From the NCBI GenBank assembly GCA_028023455.1, contig JAQFVV010000321.1, positions 310,001 to 374,000 of the forward strand: 64,000 nt of DNA, given 5' to 3'. This document shows, in pieces, positions 25,201 to 36,572 of this stretch. Both the position numbers and the translations under genes were made by a program. Source of the DNA: Epiperipatus broadwayi. Its lineage: Eukaryota > Onychophora > Udeonychophora > Euonychophora > Peripatidae. The notes beneath the pieces are model-generated. The model had not been told where the DNA came from. It saw only the letters and a program-made list of their open reading frames with translations, and made no database searches. Positions within the stretch are counted from its first letter, which is position 1; each line of letters opens with the position of its first letter.

Positions 25201-28200
25201 TAATTAATATAACACAGAATATTCTAATGAATGTTTATGAGTATGAATGTGAATAATTTTTATTTTATGAAGCTGCAAATTCCGAAGAAGGCTGGATAGC
25301 AGATTGGACATTATTATTATTATGGTAAAAATATTGTATAATGATTTTTAATGAATTTAATATGTTTTTCTTTAGATCAACTGAATATTATGTTGTTGTA
25401 GAATGAATGGATAGATATTTTATGAAAACACATACATTATATTGGCAACGAACTTTATTAAAATATGCATAAGTTTTAATCTATAATATCAACATGATAC
25501 AACATTACGTAAGAAGCTTAGAAATAATTATATGATTCTTTCATAAATAAATTTTGATATTTTATTATGTTATAGTATTAGAATTATATTTATTCTTTAT
25601 TTAGGTAATTATTTTATTATTTGCAAGATAAGAATAGATTTGAAAAGACTCTATTTTTTTTGTATTTTGTTTTATTAAATAAGTTAAGTTACGTTATGGG
25701 TAGAAGCTTATATTTAGATTGAAGTTTATTAAGTATAGACAATGTAGTATAGGTAGTTTAGATAATGAATATTTTATTTAAAATTGATATTTATTTTCCG
25801 GAAATTTTAGATAAGTTTAGAATGTGTTTTATAGATAGAAATTATTAGAAAGGATTAAAATAACACATAAAGTAAAGTAATGATTTTTACATAGAAAAGA
25901 ATCATAGAATTTATCTAAGGTAATGCTTTATGAATTTGAAATTGATAAATGATTTAAATAATAGTATTTGAACAGTACAGATATGTAATGCATATTTGAT
26001 AAAACATATAACAGGAATTACATTAAGTAAAGTATAATTACAGTCAATTATTTGTTTTACATTACAAAGATACATTAATTTTATAAAGCTATTAAGCAAT
26101 GCTAATAATAAAGTAAATATATGATGATACATTATAAATGGTAATACTTAATTAATGTAGCTATTTAATTAGTAGAGCTTCATTGTTTACACATGCTACA
26201 TAAATAATTTTGACATATATTATTATTTGTAATGGAAGTTTATTAACATTTATTTTAAAAATCTAAGTTTTGAAAACATACTATAATATTATTAGTATAG
26301 TATTTGAAGAATGTATAATTGCTTGTTAAGCACATGAATTAGTAACAGTATAAACTTCTTGTATTTGTAATTTCTTATTTTATTTTATTTATTTTCCTAA
26401 ATTCTAAAACTGTAAATAGTGTAAATAAATTTTATTTGAAGTTATTGTAAATAAATTTGTTAATTTGTTTTAAAAGTGTGTCGAGTTTTCATTATTTTTC
26501 ACCACAGCATTTTGACATCAGATGATTTGAAATAAACATAATATTTGTACAAAAATGAATTTGTTATTATTATTTAGAAATGAATACAATATTTGCTTAA
26601 CATTATTTTATAAGAATTGATTGACATGAACAGAAAATATTGCAATGGTCATAAGATGATTATAATGCACATTATAAGAATACAGTATTGTTTATTGCCA
26701 CGGATTATTAAGTATAAGATTTTGATCTATTCCAAAATTAAGATACCATATGAAATAAAAGATATACATATGATTGTTTATTCATTTAATGATTGATTAT
26801 ATCATAGAAATAGATGAGATTAAATTACACTTTAAGATTAGTATTATTTATTATTATTATTAAAATAAGTTAGGTGTATTTAAGTTTGATATAAAATCCC
26901 ACATCATACTTATTTACATGAGTTATTATTATTTTAAAACAACTTAGAAGAACCTGAGATTATTTAATTATATTTTAAGTTAAAAGTTAGGAATTATTTT
27001 AGTATTATTAAAGATAATTTATTTCATTTAAAAGTCATAAGAATGCTATAGATGTAGTGGTAAGATGATAAGGTAGTGGTAGTATTCTTATGCCATTGAG
27101 ACAGTATCTTGGGAGATATTGACTCAGTGTAAATCTGCTTATTACTTTGTAACTTTACTTCACAGTCTCATAATTTTATTAAATACTTATTTAATTAGTA
27201 TAATCTAGAACTATATTGATTTTGATGATTGATAATAAATTTAATTAAGATATGATAATATAAAAGTATATTAAAGATAGATATGCAAATTTTAATTAAG
27301 CATAATAATGTAACTGAGCTAGTTGTATTTTAAACTATTTTACATATCAAGAAGTAAGGGTACAATATATATATTTAAATGCAATTTATATTGAAAACAT
27401 ATTAACAGTATGAAACCTTTGTGAATGGTTCTAATCAATTTTTGAAAATTAAACATAATTTAAATGCTTATTTTAGGAAAACCATCCTTAACTTATTATA
27501 TGTATTTATATATTTTTAGGGCATTGTTTGTATGATTTTCTCCATTGTTTGTGGTATCATTACTGTTAGTGGTTAATAAATAACAATGTTATGATTTACT
27601 TCTCACTGTACTATGAACAATAAACTTCCATCTCAAAGTCAATAAAAAATATTATTTTTTATAGCATATGGTAGCTCATCAGCCTATAATATATATATTT
27701 CTGAAAGTACTGTGGAAAATTAAAGAGATTTCAAAAATGACATGATAATTGTCATCCTTGAAAATAATTATTTTTTAAATAAAATATATTATCAGAATAT
27801 AGCAAGAAATTATTCACTGCTATTTTATTATGTAACTAATAATTTTCTATTTATTATAGAAAATCATTATATTGTAGTAAGATTTTTAAACAACAAACTA
27901 ATTTTAGTTCTATTATTATTGGGTGATAAAGTCATCACCGACTTCTAGAAATCACATAAACTGCATGTCTTTAGAATGATCTATCTGCTTGATTTTTAGG
28001 CTACTCAATGACACATCCCTTATTATAATAATGAAATCCATTTATCTCAGTTGTCATCTTTTTCATCTGCATCCAAAAACTATATTTATCTAATGAATTA
28101 GACTGCCTCATGATATGACATAGGGCAATTTCAAAATGGTTATTTGTGCTTCAATTAAAACTTTAGATATGATCAAATAAAGCATCCATTTCTTTATTTT

Positions 28201-31200
28201 TCTTGCTACGTATAGAATTTTTATAACACTTCAACATGTTCTAAAACATCAAACTTCTATTTTTTGCTGATCTGCTATCATATTTATAAAGAGTTACAGG
28301 AAAGACTATAAAGTGAACAATTTTTTGTTTTTAAAGACATACATTTTTGTAAGTTTTTTATTGCAATTCTGTCCAGTGCTATTTTGCAATAAATCTCTTA
28401 TTAGATTTTTTGTAAATCAATTATATTCCATTATTTGATTATTTAATTTTACTGGAGTAGCAATGAATATGTAATTTTTATTTTACTCTTCTAAAAGATA
28501 AAAATCATATATATAATTAATTAATTTTTAATTAAAACCTTAAATTATTTACTCAAAGCTTCTTATAGATAATGTATAATTCTGAATATATCAATAAAAA
28601 TGCATAAACTTCTCAAAGTGATTTGGAAAGTTTGTGCTTGATTAGGATTATAATTGATTTAATTTTTTACCTATGCTCTTTGGTAAACTGAATTCTTTTT
28701 CATAGATCGTTGATTGAATTGTGCAAAGTGTTTTTGAGAATTTACTTATCATATATGAGAAACATATGAAATGTGAAACTAAGTCACTAAGAATGAATCA
28801 TAATCAGTTGGAACCATGGATACTTGAAGAATTGCAACAGGAAAAAATGGAATTCCAGCTAAAATATTGAAATTCTTGGGAGAGAAGACAAAAATAGTCA
28901 CTTGAGAGATGCCCTTAGATTTTGAAAAGTATAAATCCAAAAATGTGAAGATTACAGAATTTTAAATTTGATTTACATACTTTACTGGCAGATTGAAAAT
29001 AGTTTTGAAGAAAATTTATTAGATGATTAATTTGGATTAAGAAAAAATAGATACTAGAAATAAATAGTAATGACATTCATTGATGTAGAAAAGTCATTCA
29101 ATAATTTAAACTGGAATATAATCCTTAGAGCATTAGGAAATGAACAAATTTTAAAAATAAATATCCTATCAGTTAGAGAAGGAAATTATCAGTGTAAAAA
29201 AGTAAGAAAATGGATCTGTATTAAGAAGTGTAATTGTGATCTATTACTTCTACTCTTCAACATTTATATTGAAGAAATTGTGAAAGAATTTAATGATAAT
29301 GTAAACAACAGAAGATTAAAAATAACTGATAAATTGTTTTTAATATAATATGGTTTGTGAATTATATGATATTAATAGCAGAGAATGAAAATGACTTACA
29401 CTTAATGTTGAATGGGCTATCTATTGAAAAAAAATTGCAGTATAGAAAAAATACAGAGGGGAATTAGATGGTTACAATGTGAATGGGAGGAGAAATCTAG
29501 ACCAAGTCAAAGCCTTTAAATACTTGGGGAACTTTATACCATCAGATGGCAAAACTAAGTGATACACACTAGAATTTCACAAGATCTTTTAATAGGAAAT
29601 GAAGATTATTAACATTTAAAAATATATCTTTCCATGTTTAAAGAGCTACATCTGGAATTTATATTGTTATATTAACACAGCTTGGATGTGAAAACAATAA
29701 ATGTAGTGCCTTTGAGATATGGTGTTAGCACCACATGATATAGTGACTGCTAAGATGAAAAATGAGGTAGAGGTGCTAAATTTAATTGGAGAAAAAATGT
29801 CCTGGAAATCATTTTCCATAGATGAAACAGTATGGTTGGTTTTTTGATGACATTGGGAATGGTGCTTATTGTTGCTGGAGGGAATGATGAAGGGAAGATG
29901 AACACTAGCCTAGGGTGGAATTAAGGGAAAATGATGATTTTAGAAAGCTGAATGATTATGCAACGTATTAACTATGGAAGAGAGAGATTAAAGTGCTATA
30001 AAAAAAGAGATTAAAATGTACTGTATTTATATTTATAAAAACACATATATGTTTGTATGAAAAGCAAGTATCCTTCAAATGCCCACTAGGCACAGCCTTC
30101 AACAGCTTTCCATAGAAAACTGAAAGAGAAGGCATTATTCACTAGATCAGTCTAATATCAATCAGATAACATTTTTAGCATTGTTTTATGATTTTACTAA
30201 TTTTGGATAAATAACATGTGTTGCCTATAGGCAAGCTATGTTAAAAAAAAAAAAAAAACTATGTTTATTTGGAATTGAACATTTTTTTTTTGCCTTACCA
30301 GCCTGGATTCAAACACATGATGGGAATGGCAGGTAAATATGGTGCCATGGGTCATCATATATATATATATATATAAGTTAGTTAATTTACCTGAATGTAA
30401 TAACTAATAATAGTGATTCATTTGCATTACCATCTTTAATTCAATTAATTATAGGTATTATATTTTAAAAATAATTTTATGTAAAATTTTTTATTATAAT
30501 GACATTTAATTATATATATCTAGATGAAATCAGAGTATATAAAACAAAAACAAGGAGTAGACATCAACAAAAACCTTTGCATTGAAGAAATGACAGAGTT
30601 TTATAAAGGTTTTTTAGACAGCAGAAAAGCTCTACACAGAAAATATAATAAGTAAGTTATAGACCTATAAGTCACTATAAATTGTATGATTTTCAGAACT
30701 ACTAATACATTTATAAATGTAAACAAAATATTTTTGAAAAATCATTACCTCGTGCCATTTTATATATATATCCTTTCAAAGATGATAGAATTTTCTCAAA
30801 ATACTCTTATTAGTTGATAAAGGAAATAACAATAAGATAAAATAATAGTTCAATCTATAGTGAAATTGTATATGTCTTCTGGATTCAAATGCAAGTTGGA
30901 TAAAACTTGAAAAATTTCTAAGTTTAGAATTTTTTTTATAGATATATAACCAACTCAGACAGCCATCCAAGATTATTTACTTAATCAGAAGTTAAAGTAA
31001 GAATGAATAAATGCTCAAAATTTCACCATATGACAATTGGCAAACATATCTTCCTCTTCACTGTTCCTCTGTAAGTTGTTGTAGAAGAAGTTTTTACTTT
31101 AATGTGAATTATTTAAATGTAATTTTATCTTATCTTTGTATATATATTAAGACATTTTAAAAGTTTTCTGATTTTTGGCCATCTCTGTAGCATCCTTGTG

Positions 31201-34200
31201 ACTTTTGCTATCTGGACAATAATTGGTGATCCATCTAAAATATCAATATAATGCTAGTAGTACTAACAGATATATACATAAATGAATCAAAATGTATATA
31301 TTTATATTGATATTCAGATCAATTGTCTCTTAAGGCAGTTGCCCAAAATATGATTGATGAAAAAATGATATAGATGGCGCTTTGAAGATTTGATACCGCT
31401 TCATTTTATTTTGTGAATATAGTGTTACTTTTTATTTATTACATATTTAGATATTGATTGTGCAAGTTGATTTGAAAAATCGTTAAGTAACTCTGCCTTT
31501 TACTTTAATGAGACATGGTTAAAGAGGCTTTATTAAAGTAAGACTTTCAGATTAGTGATATTTAAATAAGAATAATGTTGCTATCTTGAGATTGTCATCT
31601 TTCAAAGCAGTTGAAAAATACTGATTCAATTTTTTTTTGTCATATAATGAGTAATAAAATAATATACATGGTGTTTTAAAGATTTGATATCACTTTACAC
31701 AAGCTCATATCTTATATTTGAGATAAAGATTGACTGTAGAATAGCATCTAAGTATCGTCATAGGCAATATCATCTAAAAAGTGTAATTTCTGGATACTTA
31801 GAACATAATTTCTATTTTATTTATTTTGATGCCATATAATAAATTCTAATTTGATTTTGCTATAGATATCAATTTTTTAATGTTAAATCTAAAAGTTCAT
31901 CCTGTTTCATAGATAAATCCAAATCACAAACAACTTCTTTCATATTTCATGTGAAAAAATAATTGTAATTTGAGAATAAATGGCTTAAAATATTAGAACA
32001 GAAATTTTATCTTTTTCATATATTTCAACTTTGCAATAGATATTAATCCTTTAAGGTTGAACCTAAAAGTTTATCCCGTTTCTTAGATAAATTTGAGTCA
32101 TAAACAATCACATTCGTACATCTTTATAAAAAAAAAAAAAAATGTAGTTTGAGAACAAGTAGCCTGAAATATTGGATCAAAAATTTCATCTTTTTCAGCA
32201 TATTTTCCAGCTTTGTTTGATTCTTTGTGACTTCAGCTATTTCCTTGGAAAATTTAGTTCTGGAAAGTGAGAATTGGTTTCATTGAAGATCAGAGTCTTT
32301 CACTCATCTTTTTGATTACTTTTGTAAGGTAGTAATAGCAGTCTGTTTTGGGTTCTCTCCAAATCATTAATGTGAATGAGTTAGCATTTCTGTGAGTAGT
32401 TTTATACATGCCAACAATAAATGTAAAGAATCCTCCTCTTGTCTTGATATCATTTGCATCTGAAATAAATTTATTGTATTTTTTTTAAAATAGTACAAGA
32501 TTATATTTCTGTGATTTTAATATTTGCTTACTGCATGATACGATATCTGAACACAATACTGGTACAAAATTAAGAAAAATAATACTTGAAAAATACTTTA
32601 GCTATGACACCCACAATTAGATGGAGTTGCGACAACTCTACATACAGGAACTAAGTTCATATTTGAACAGGATCTGATCATGTTTTAACTTGAACTTGTG
32701 ACTAAATTTACTCTGCTAATATTATCAAAAATTTCTGTTCAATATTAATTTTTTACTAAATGATTATTAACACTTTATAGCTTTTGGGAACAGTTGTGCC
32801 GCACATGTACTAAATGATTATTGTAAATAGTATAAATATAAATACAGAGTTACAAGAAAACGAAACCTGATTGGGGGGAAATCTGATTTTGTATGTGGAT
32901 TCATCATAAAAACATCTAGTAGAATTAGTGTGTCTATTTTTTTTTCCGTAAATATTTTATAATTAAAATGTTTTAACTCTATTATTTTTTCTGATAATTT
33001 AATTTTTCTACACAAAAATGTCATTAGAAATTATATTTTTAAGAGACTAGTTGGCATTATTTTGACTACTAATAACATTTTTATAAAATGAATATTACTT
33101 TTCTTTATTAGCAGAAGTTCAGTGATTCATTTTATACTTTAACTTTGTCTCTTCCAGAATTCCAGTTATTGTTTTAATGATTTTCAGTATTGTAAATTTA
33201 CTAATTGTTCTATATTTTCTTTCTGTATATACACACAGCAAAAGATTTATTATATATATTTTTTATATGTAAAAGATATTTGTTGTAAAACTTTTCTTTT
33301 TTTTAATTGTGGTCTCTGATTCTGTGGACTCATAGAACTAACCAAATATTCAAACTTTATTAGATGCAATATACATTATAATTTTACAAAATTATGTAAT
33401 TTTATTTTAATCTTGAAAAGAAATAAGAAAAATGTCTTGAAATTGTATAACTTTATATATATTATTTAATTTTAGATATATTATTTATAATTATATATTA
33501 AATTATTTCCATTACAGTATTTAAAATGACATAATCGCAAAACTTTAGACAAACATCATCAATTATATATTTTTTTTCTTGTTATAATTTATTTTGAATT
33601 TCTAGGAAAAATAATCTTTGCCAATAAAATTATTAGAATAAGAGTATAATTATTTTAATTACTTCAGTGATATTCACAATTTATGACAATATATTTTAAT
33701 AAAGCAGTTAATTATTTTATTAATTTGTTACTCCTACTTGATTTTTCCATAATCATTAGCAATATCATATTTCCAGATGATTTGAAATTAACTGTATCCT
33801 AATTTAATAATCTGTTTAATGAAATTAAAATTTCATATTTCTAGGATACAAGTTAAATATCTTAAGCCATTAATTATTATTATTTTTTACTTATTTTTAT
33901 ATCTATATTAAAGTTTTCCTATTTTTTTCAAATTTTTGTCTCTCTACTTTCTTTTATTATTTCTATGTCTATATATAATAAAATAAAACTAGTTATCTTT
34001 ATAAAATAAATACATTAATATGTATATGCTACTAGAGATAGCAGACATGTTTTAGATGGCACTAGCTAATATTTTTTCATTTATTACTTATATATAATTG
34101 TATTTGATATTTATAGATTGTATATAAATCATTTGTAGGGAATGGCATTATAGAAATATCCATCTTCTTTTGGATGCTTGTCCAGCAGCATTTCAAAGAT

Positions 34201-34235
34201 TAAAAAGAAAAATCAGAAGTTTTCTGACAGTTTGA
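16049..34235 (+). CDS. COA8: COA8 (APOPT1) gene, coding exons 2-4, first exon not found
   Basis: COA8 is a mitochondrial inner-membrane/matrix factor that supports assembly or protection of cytochrome c oxidase (known for the family). Here three exons, 16049-16249, 30524-30651 and 34139-34235, join in frame (phases 0 and 2) with good GT-AG borders and give 141 residues ending at TGA 34233-34235. The first of these holds the family core: DWVGP, SNL, FYIP and the block WNQKFWEEHN. The next holds EEMTEFYKGFLD, matching the vertebrate EEM-FYK-FL region. The last holds NKEWHYRN, matching the NRDWYKRN region, then a basic tail RLKRKIR. The segment order and lengths fit the human protein as I recall it. 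The N-terminal exon with the mitochondrial presequence is missing from what I can recognise. The introns are 14.3 kb and 3.5 kb and full of repeats. The gene converges with the NSL1-like gene at 36.4 kb. Family assignment is confident; orthology was not tested. Confidence 0.87.
16525..16660 (+). repeat. Possible Penelope-terminus-like fragment
   Basis: Contains GGGCTGATGACAAG followed by CCGAAATG (16528-16559). It then shares a tail (AATAAAATAA..., AAGATTTGATA) with sequences near 31.38 and 31.68 kb. The CTGATGA-GAAA order is hammerhead-like, but the bases between do not form a good stem II. Confidence 0.35.
18921..18941. repeat. (AT)n microsatellite
   Basis: A TATATA run. Others lie near 30.36, 34.41, 54.84 and 57.84 kb. 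Confidence 0.8.
19555..20475. mobile_element. Large inverted repeat of Penelope-like terminal sequence
   Basis: About 430-bp arms (19.56-19.98 and 20.00-20.47 kb) lie head to head. Shared words include CATGTGAGGGGTCAG (right arm) and its complement, TAAACTGAGCA, and GATGATGGAACACTCAAA. The same sequence, also inverted, borders the Penelope-like RT fragment at 43.77-44.25 kb, which is why I class it as that element's terminus. The arm ends GTCTGTACTGAAC also recur in the middle. Confidence 0.7.
20990..21130 (-). repeat. tRNA-like SINE head (possible)
   Basis: The - strand reads TTGGTACAGTGGTAGAATGCG, close to a tRNA A-box region, followed about 35 bases on by CCATGGATCACAACC in the B-box position. 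The B-box match is poor. Confidence 0.35.
21526..23095 (-). mobile_element. Decayed DNA transposon, ~1.57 kb, family unassigned
   Basis: The two ends are inverted copies (left TATGTATATG...AAAAGTGATAATC, right in reverse TATGTCTATGG...AAAGTGAATAATC). Each side has sub-terminal copies of AAATTTATCAAACTC(A/G)CC and AAGATGAT. Between them the - strand has broken frames, the clearest at 22305-22111 starting MKFPVAKLRDIGKLKIPD, probably from a transposase. I could not match it to a superfamily. Confidence 0.5.
23560..26515 (+). mobile_element. Candidate degenerate LTR element (weak)
   Basis: A TATA-like AGTATAAAAGC at 24019-24029 is followed by a G-run and GCTCTCTG, like the promoter/R region of an LTR. 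At 26.42-26.51 kb there are several AATAAA signals and a segment GTGTGTCGAGTTTTC ending TTCACCACA, like U5. The two may be parts of one long LTR or of a deleted element. No RT, integrase or clean target duplication is visible. Confidence 0.25.
24258..24434 (+). CDS. 58-codon hypothetical frame in the LTR-like region
   Basis: An ATG-to-TGA frame begins METSRIVEIYQKLYARK and ends SIIDRYLKEI. It is rich in K, R and I, and sits about 230 bases after the TATA-like box. I do not recognise it. It could be a relic of a gag-like protein, or chance in AT-rich DNA. Confidence 0.15.
   Translation: METSRIVEIYQKLYARKITDAGLVHKTMRWRKVVFWTINSIKKFKLLLSIIDRYLKEI
28820..30000 (+). mobile_element. LINE remnant, third family (RT region)
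   Basis: Broken + frames give GKNGIPAKILKFLGEK, then at 29070 TFIDVEKSFNNLNWNII (RT palm motif, usually FIDLEKAFDNVNW), then LLLLFNIYIEEIVKEF. Further on, near 29.51 kb, is VKAFKYLGNFI (usual F-YLGS-I). The F-A-D-D box is not found; an internal deletion and stops make it inactive. Confidence 0.75.
30281..30352 (-). repeat. SINE-like unit, minus orientation
   Basis: The - strand reads CATATTTACCTGCCATTCCC, then TGTTTGAATCCAGGC (B-box like) and an A-run tail (complement of the T-run at 30281-30291). It shares its central part with the unit at 37.00 kb, so a dispersed SINE family is likely. Confidence 0.5.
30524..30651 (+). CDS. COA8: COA8 exon 3
   Basis: 128 bases between the acceptor ATATATATCTAG and the perfect donor GTAAGT (30652). 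It starts in phase 0 with MKSEYIKQKQGVDINKN, continues through the conserved EEMTEFYKGFLDSRKALH, and ends two bases into a Lys codon that the next exon completes. It is too short to stand out as an open frame; it was recognised by protein similarity. Confidence 0.86.
31330..31700 (+). repeat. Two related segments with an AAGATTTGATA core
   Basis: About 31.33-31.41 and 31.61-31.70 kb share GATGAAAAAATGATA-like, ATGG(C/T)G(C/T)TTT and AAGATTTGATA words. The same core is seen near 16.63 kb. Confidence 0.5.
31856..32212. repeat. 174-bp tandem duplication
   Basis: TTTGC(T/A)ATAGATAT starts both units (31856 and 32030). They stay colinear through AGATAAAT, a CATTCGTA/CTTTCATA block and TTTGAGAA. 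A start of TTTG at 32211 suggests the boundary of a third unit. Confidence 0.75.
34139..34235 (+). CDS. COA8: COA8 exon 4 (terminal coding exon)
   Basis: It begins after acceptor CATTTGTAG (AG 34137-34138). One base completes Lys, then it reads EWHYRNIHLLLDACPAAF and QRLKRKIRSFLTV before TGA at 34233. The first half matches the conserved YNRDWYKRN-type block of COA8 proteins; the tail is basic, as in other members, but diverged in sequence. Confidence 0.84.
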
Positions 34236-34271
34236 ATATGAAAATTGTATATAATGTAAATAGTTAATTTG

Positions 34272-34293
34272 AATAAAGTTATTTTGAAATAAA
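34272..34293 (+). terminator. COA8 polyadenylation signals
   Basis: Two AATAAA hexamers (34272-34277 and 34288-34293) lie 37 and 53 bases after the COA8 stop codon, a normal distance. AATAAA is frequent by chance in such AT-rich DNA, so this is supported mainly by position. Confidence 0.5.
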
Positions 34294-36440
34294 ATTTATC
34301 ATCAAAACAACTGAATGGCTATTGATTTTTTAAAAAATAATTGTGGGGGAAAAATAAAGAGAATCATTTATAGCATATAATTTCAAATTAAATTTGTATT
34401 TATATATATATATATATACTGTGTATGGAAATGTACTTATGTTGGGAAGTTGTGTTGCTGAAGTGTTGAAGTAGATAGTTAAATAATGTGATATTTATGA
34501 TTTAAAATTTACTATAATAGTACAGTTAAGAAAATAAATCAATATAGAATTTTAAATGGAAAAAGTGTTAGTTTAAATTATGTGAATAAAAGTTAACTCA
34601 GATTTGTTTCATACATTAGTCAACAAAATGAAAATTAGGAAATAAAATAAAAGCAAATCATGAGAAAATAAAAAATATAATGGATACATCTTAAGATTAA
34701 CCGACAAATTATGAACAAATAAATATGAAACATCTACAAGAATCATAAATAATAAAGAGAAAGTAAAAGAACTTAAGAACATCTACGAGCAATATAGTAC
34801 AGATATACTATTCATTAAGTGGATAATGTCTAATCTAATGGAACTGAAATATTTATATAGAACATAGAAGAAGCACAATGTGGATTACAAACACGTGTAA
34901 AAATTTTAAATAAAGATATAATCCAAATAAAGGAAGAGAGTGACGAATCTGAAAAGAAATTACTGATCAGCAGTATGAAAAGTATAGAGGGTAGAAATGG
35001 TTAACAAATTATGCAAAAAGGAAATAGAAAATGAATGAAAAAAAATCTATTGCTGATATAATGAATATAGTATATATTTACATATATGCATGCAAATGCG
35101 TTGAAATGTTTTAAATCAGTTTAGGAAAAAAAATAAAATATAAAAATAATATTAAATGCTTTTATTGACTGTGCACTAAAAAGAAATAACATAATTGTTT
35201 CTTCAACCACAATTGGTGTTTTTAGATTTAACTTGAAATAAAAGCATGAGGGATCCGGAAATTAATTAAGTCAGTCCTTTGTTATAAAAAATAGGGATTG
35301 ATTTGATTAATTTTCAGACTCCCCCATGCTTTTATTTAAAGTTAAATCTAAAAACACCAATGTGGTTGAAGAAACAATTATTTTATTACATTTTAGTGCA
35401 CAGTCATTTTTTTATTTTTATTATTTTTAAGCATTTAATTATTGACACATTTATTGAAAATGTAAAACTATATCATACTTTACACTGACTGGACACTTAT
35501 ATATACATATATCAGTAGATATTTCCATTATAAGTTAAACTGTATTATTATTAGATAATAATACATATATACTAAGAGTTAAAATAGTTTTAAAAATGTT
35601 ATTAAATTAAAAGAAAAAAAAAATTTAATCGCCCTCTTGCGACCATTATTTAAACCAATTGCAAAACGTGAAATTTTTGAATATTTTTCCCACCCTCTGT
35701 TCCATATCTATCAAACTAGCTGACATACTGAAAAGATAAGTGTTTCAAATAGATCAAGTGTTAACACTTAGTTATATATCAATTTTTAAGCAATTCTATC
35801 AAATTTAAATATATTAAACCTCGATTTTAAAATTTCATTCTAACTTGAAAAAGATCAAATGTTAACTAACAAATAGATTTTCCAAAATGAATTAAAGCAT
35901 TTAATAATGAAGCTATTATATATGAAGAAAAATGGCAAATCCTTTAACTATTTATGAATATCTATATTCTTTATATAAATATATAATAAATATTTTACTT
36001 CTATTATTTACATGTATATATTATTATTTCAATTGAACGTATTATTGATGTAAAGTCAAAAAATAAATAATACTTGAATATAATAAAAACATCATTATTA
36101 TTAAAACATTTTTTTATTGATACTTAACTAAAAATACAAAATTTTATTCCTATTTATACAACTATAACATTTTAATTCAAAGTCTATTTTATATACTTTT
36201 AGCAATAATATTGAATACAGTATATTAATCTCTTAACATAAATATATAAATATTTTATTTATATCATTCAAAAATTATACATATATATTTATTTTGATAA
36301 ACCATGCTTATTTAATGTACATGCCTGATTATAAAGTTGATGTTAACTTTGAATACAAAAATGAAAAAACAAAACAAAACATTAGCTTAAACAATTAAAA
36401 TAATATCTTATGTACTAAAATAGTAAAATTAAAATCATCC
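34294..36440. other. Convergent intergenic region
   Basis: DNA between the 3' ends of COA8 and the NSL1-like gene. Its main feature is the long foldback at 35150-35442; the rest is AT-rich with an (AT)n run near 34.41 kb. It should contain both 3' UTRs. Confidence 0.6.
35150..35442. mobile_element. Long palindromic foldback, about 145-bp arms
   Basis: The sequence is inverted about a centre near 35288. The arms share TGACTGTGCACTAAAA, AATTGTTTCTTCAACCACA and GGTGTTTTTAGATTTAAC. Inside these, a weaker inverted part (GGATCCGGAAATTAATTAAG against GGAGTCTGAAAATTAATCAA) reaches almost to the centre. No coding content. It could be a foldback MITE or two termini of a larger element. It lies in the gap between the two convergent genes. 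Confidence 0.75.
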
Positions 36441-36572
36441 CTATCTTAAAACTGTTTTCTTAACTGGAAGTATATTACATATGCTCTCAGTGTCTTCAGA
36501 GGAAGCTAAAACATTCGATTGCTCAACTACAGATTTCAATTTAGTGATTCGGTCCAACAATTTGGGAAGAGA
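36441..36572 (-). CDS. NSL1: NSL1-like exon 5 (stop codon)
   Basis: 44 codons after the strong acceptor TTTTTTTATTTTCTAG. It reads SLPKLLDRITKLKSVVEQ and ends KKTVLR with TAG at 36443-36441. A possible AATAAA signal on this strand is at 36259-36254, about 180 bases beyond the stop; other AT-rich hexamers nearby are equally possible. Confidence 0.78.
   Translation of the reverse strand, partial: SLPKLLDRITKLKSVVEQSNVLASSEDTESICNILPVKKTVLR

Larger units (their letters stand above)
16250..30523 (+). other. COA8 intron 2 (14.3 kb)
   Basis: Intron between COA8 exons 2 and 3. It carries a Penelope-terminus-like motif near 16.53 kb, a large inverted repeat at 19.56-20.47 kb, a tRNA-like SINE at about 21.0 kb, a decayed DNA transposon at 21.53-23.09 kb, a possible LTR element at 23.56-26.51 kb and a LINE remnant at 28.8-30.0 kb. 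The parts 16.6-18.0, 18.6-19.5, 20.5-20.9 and 26.6-28.8 kb are AT-rich with nothing I can identify. The stretch 18.06-18.35 kb is noticeably richer in GC, without a frame I recognise. Confidence 0.8.
30652..34138 (+). other. COA8 intron 3 (3.5 kb)
   Basis: Intron between COA8 exons 3 and 4. It contains two segments sharing an AAGATTTGATA core (31.33-31.70 kb), a 174-bp tandem duplication (31856-32212) and AT-rich sequence with no other recognised feature. Confidence 0.8.
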
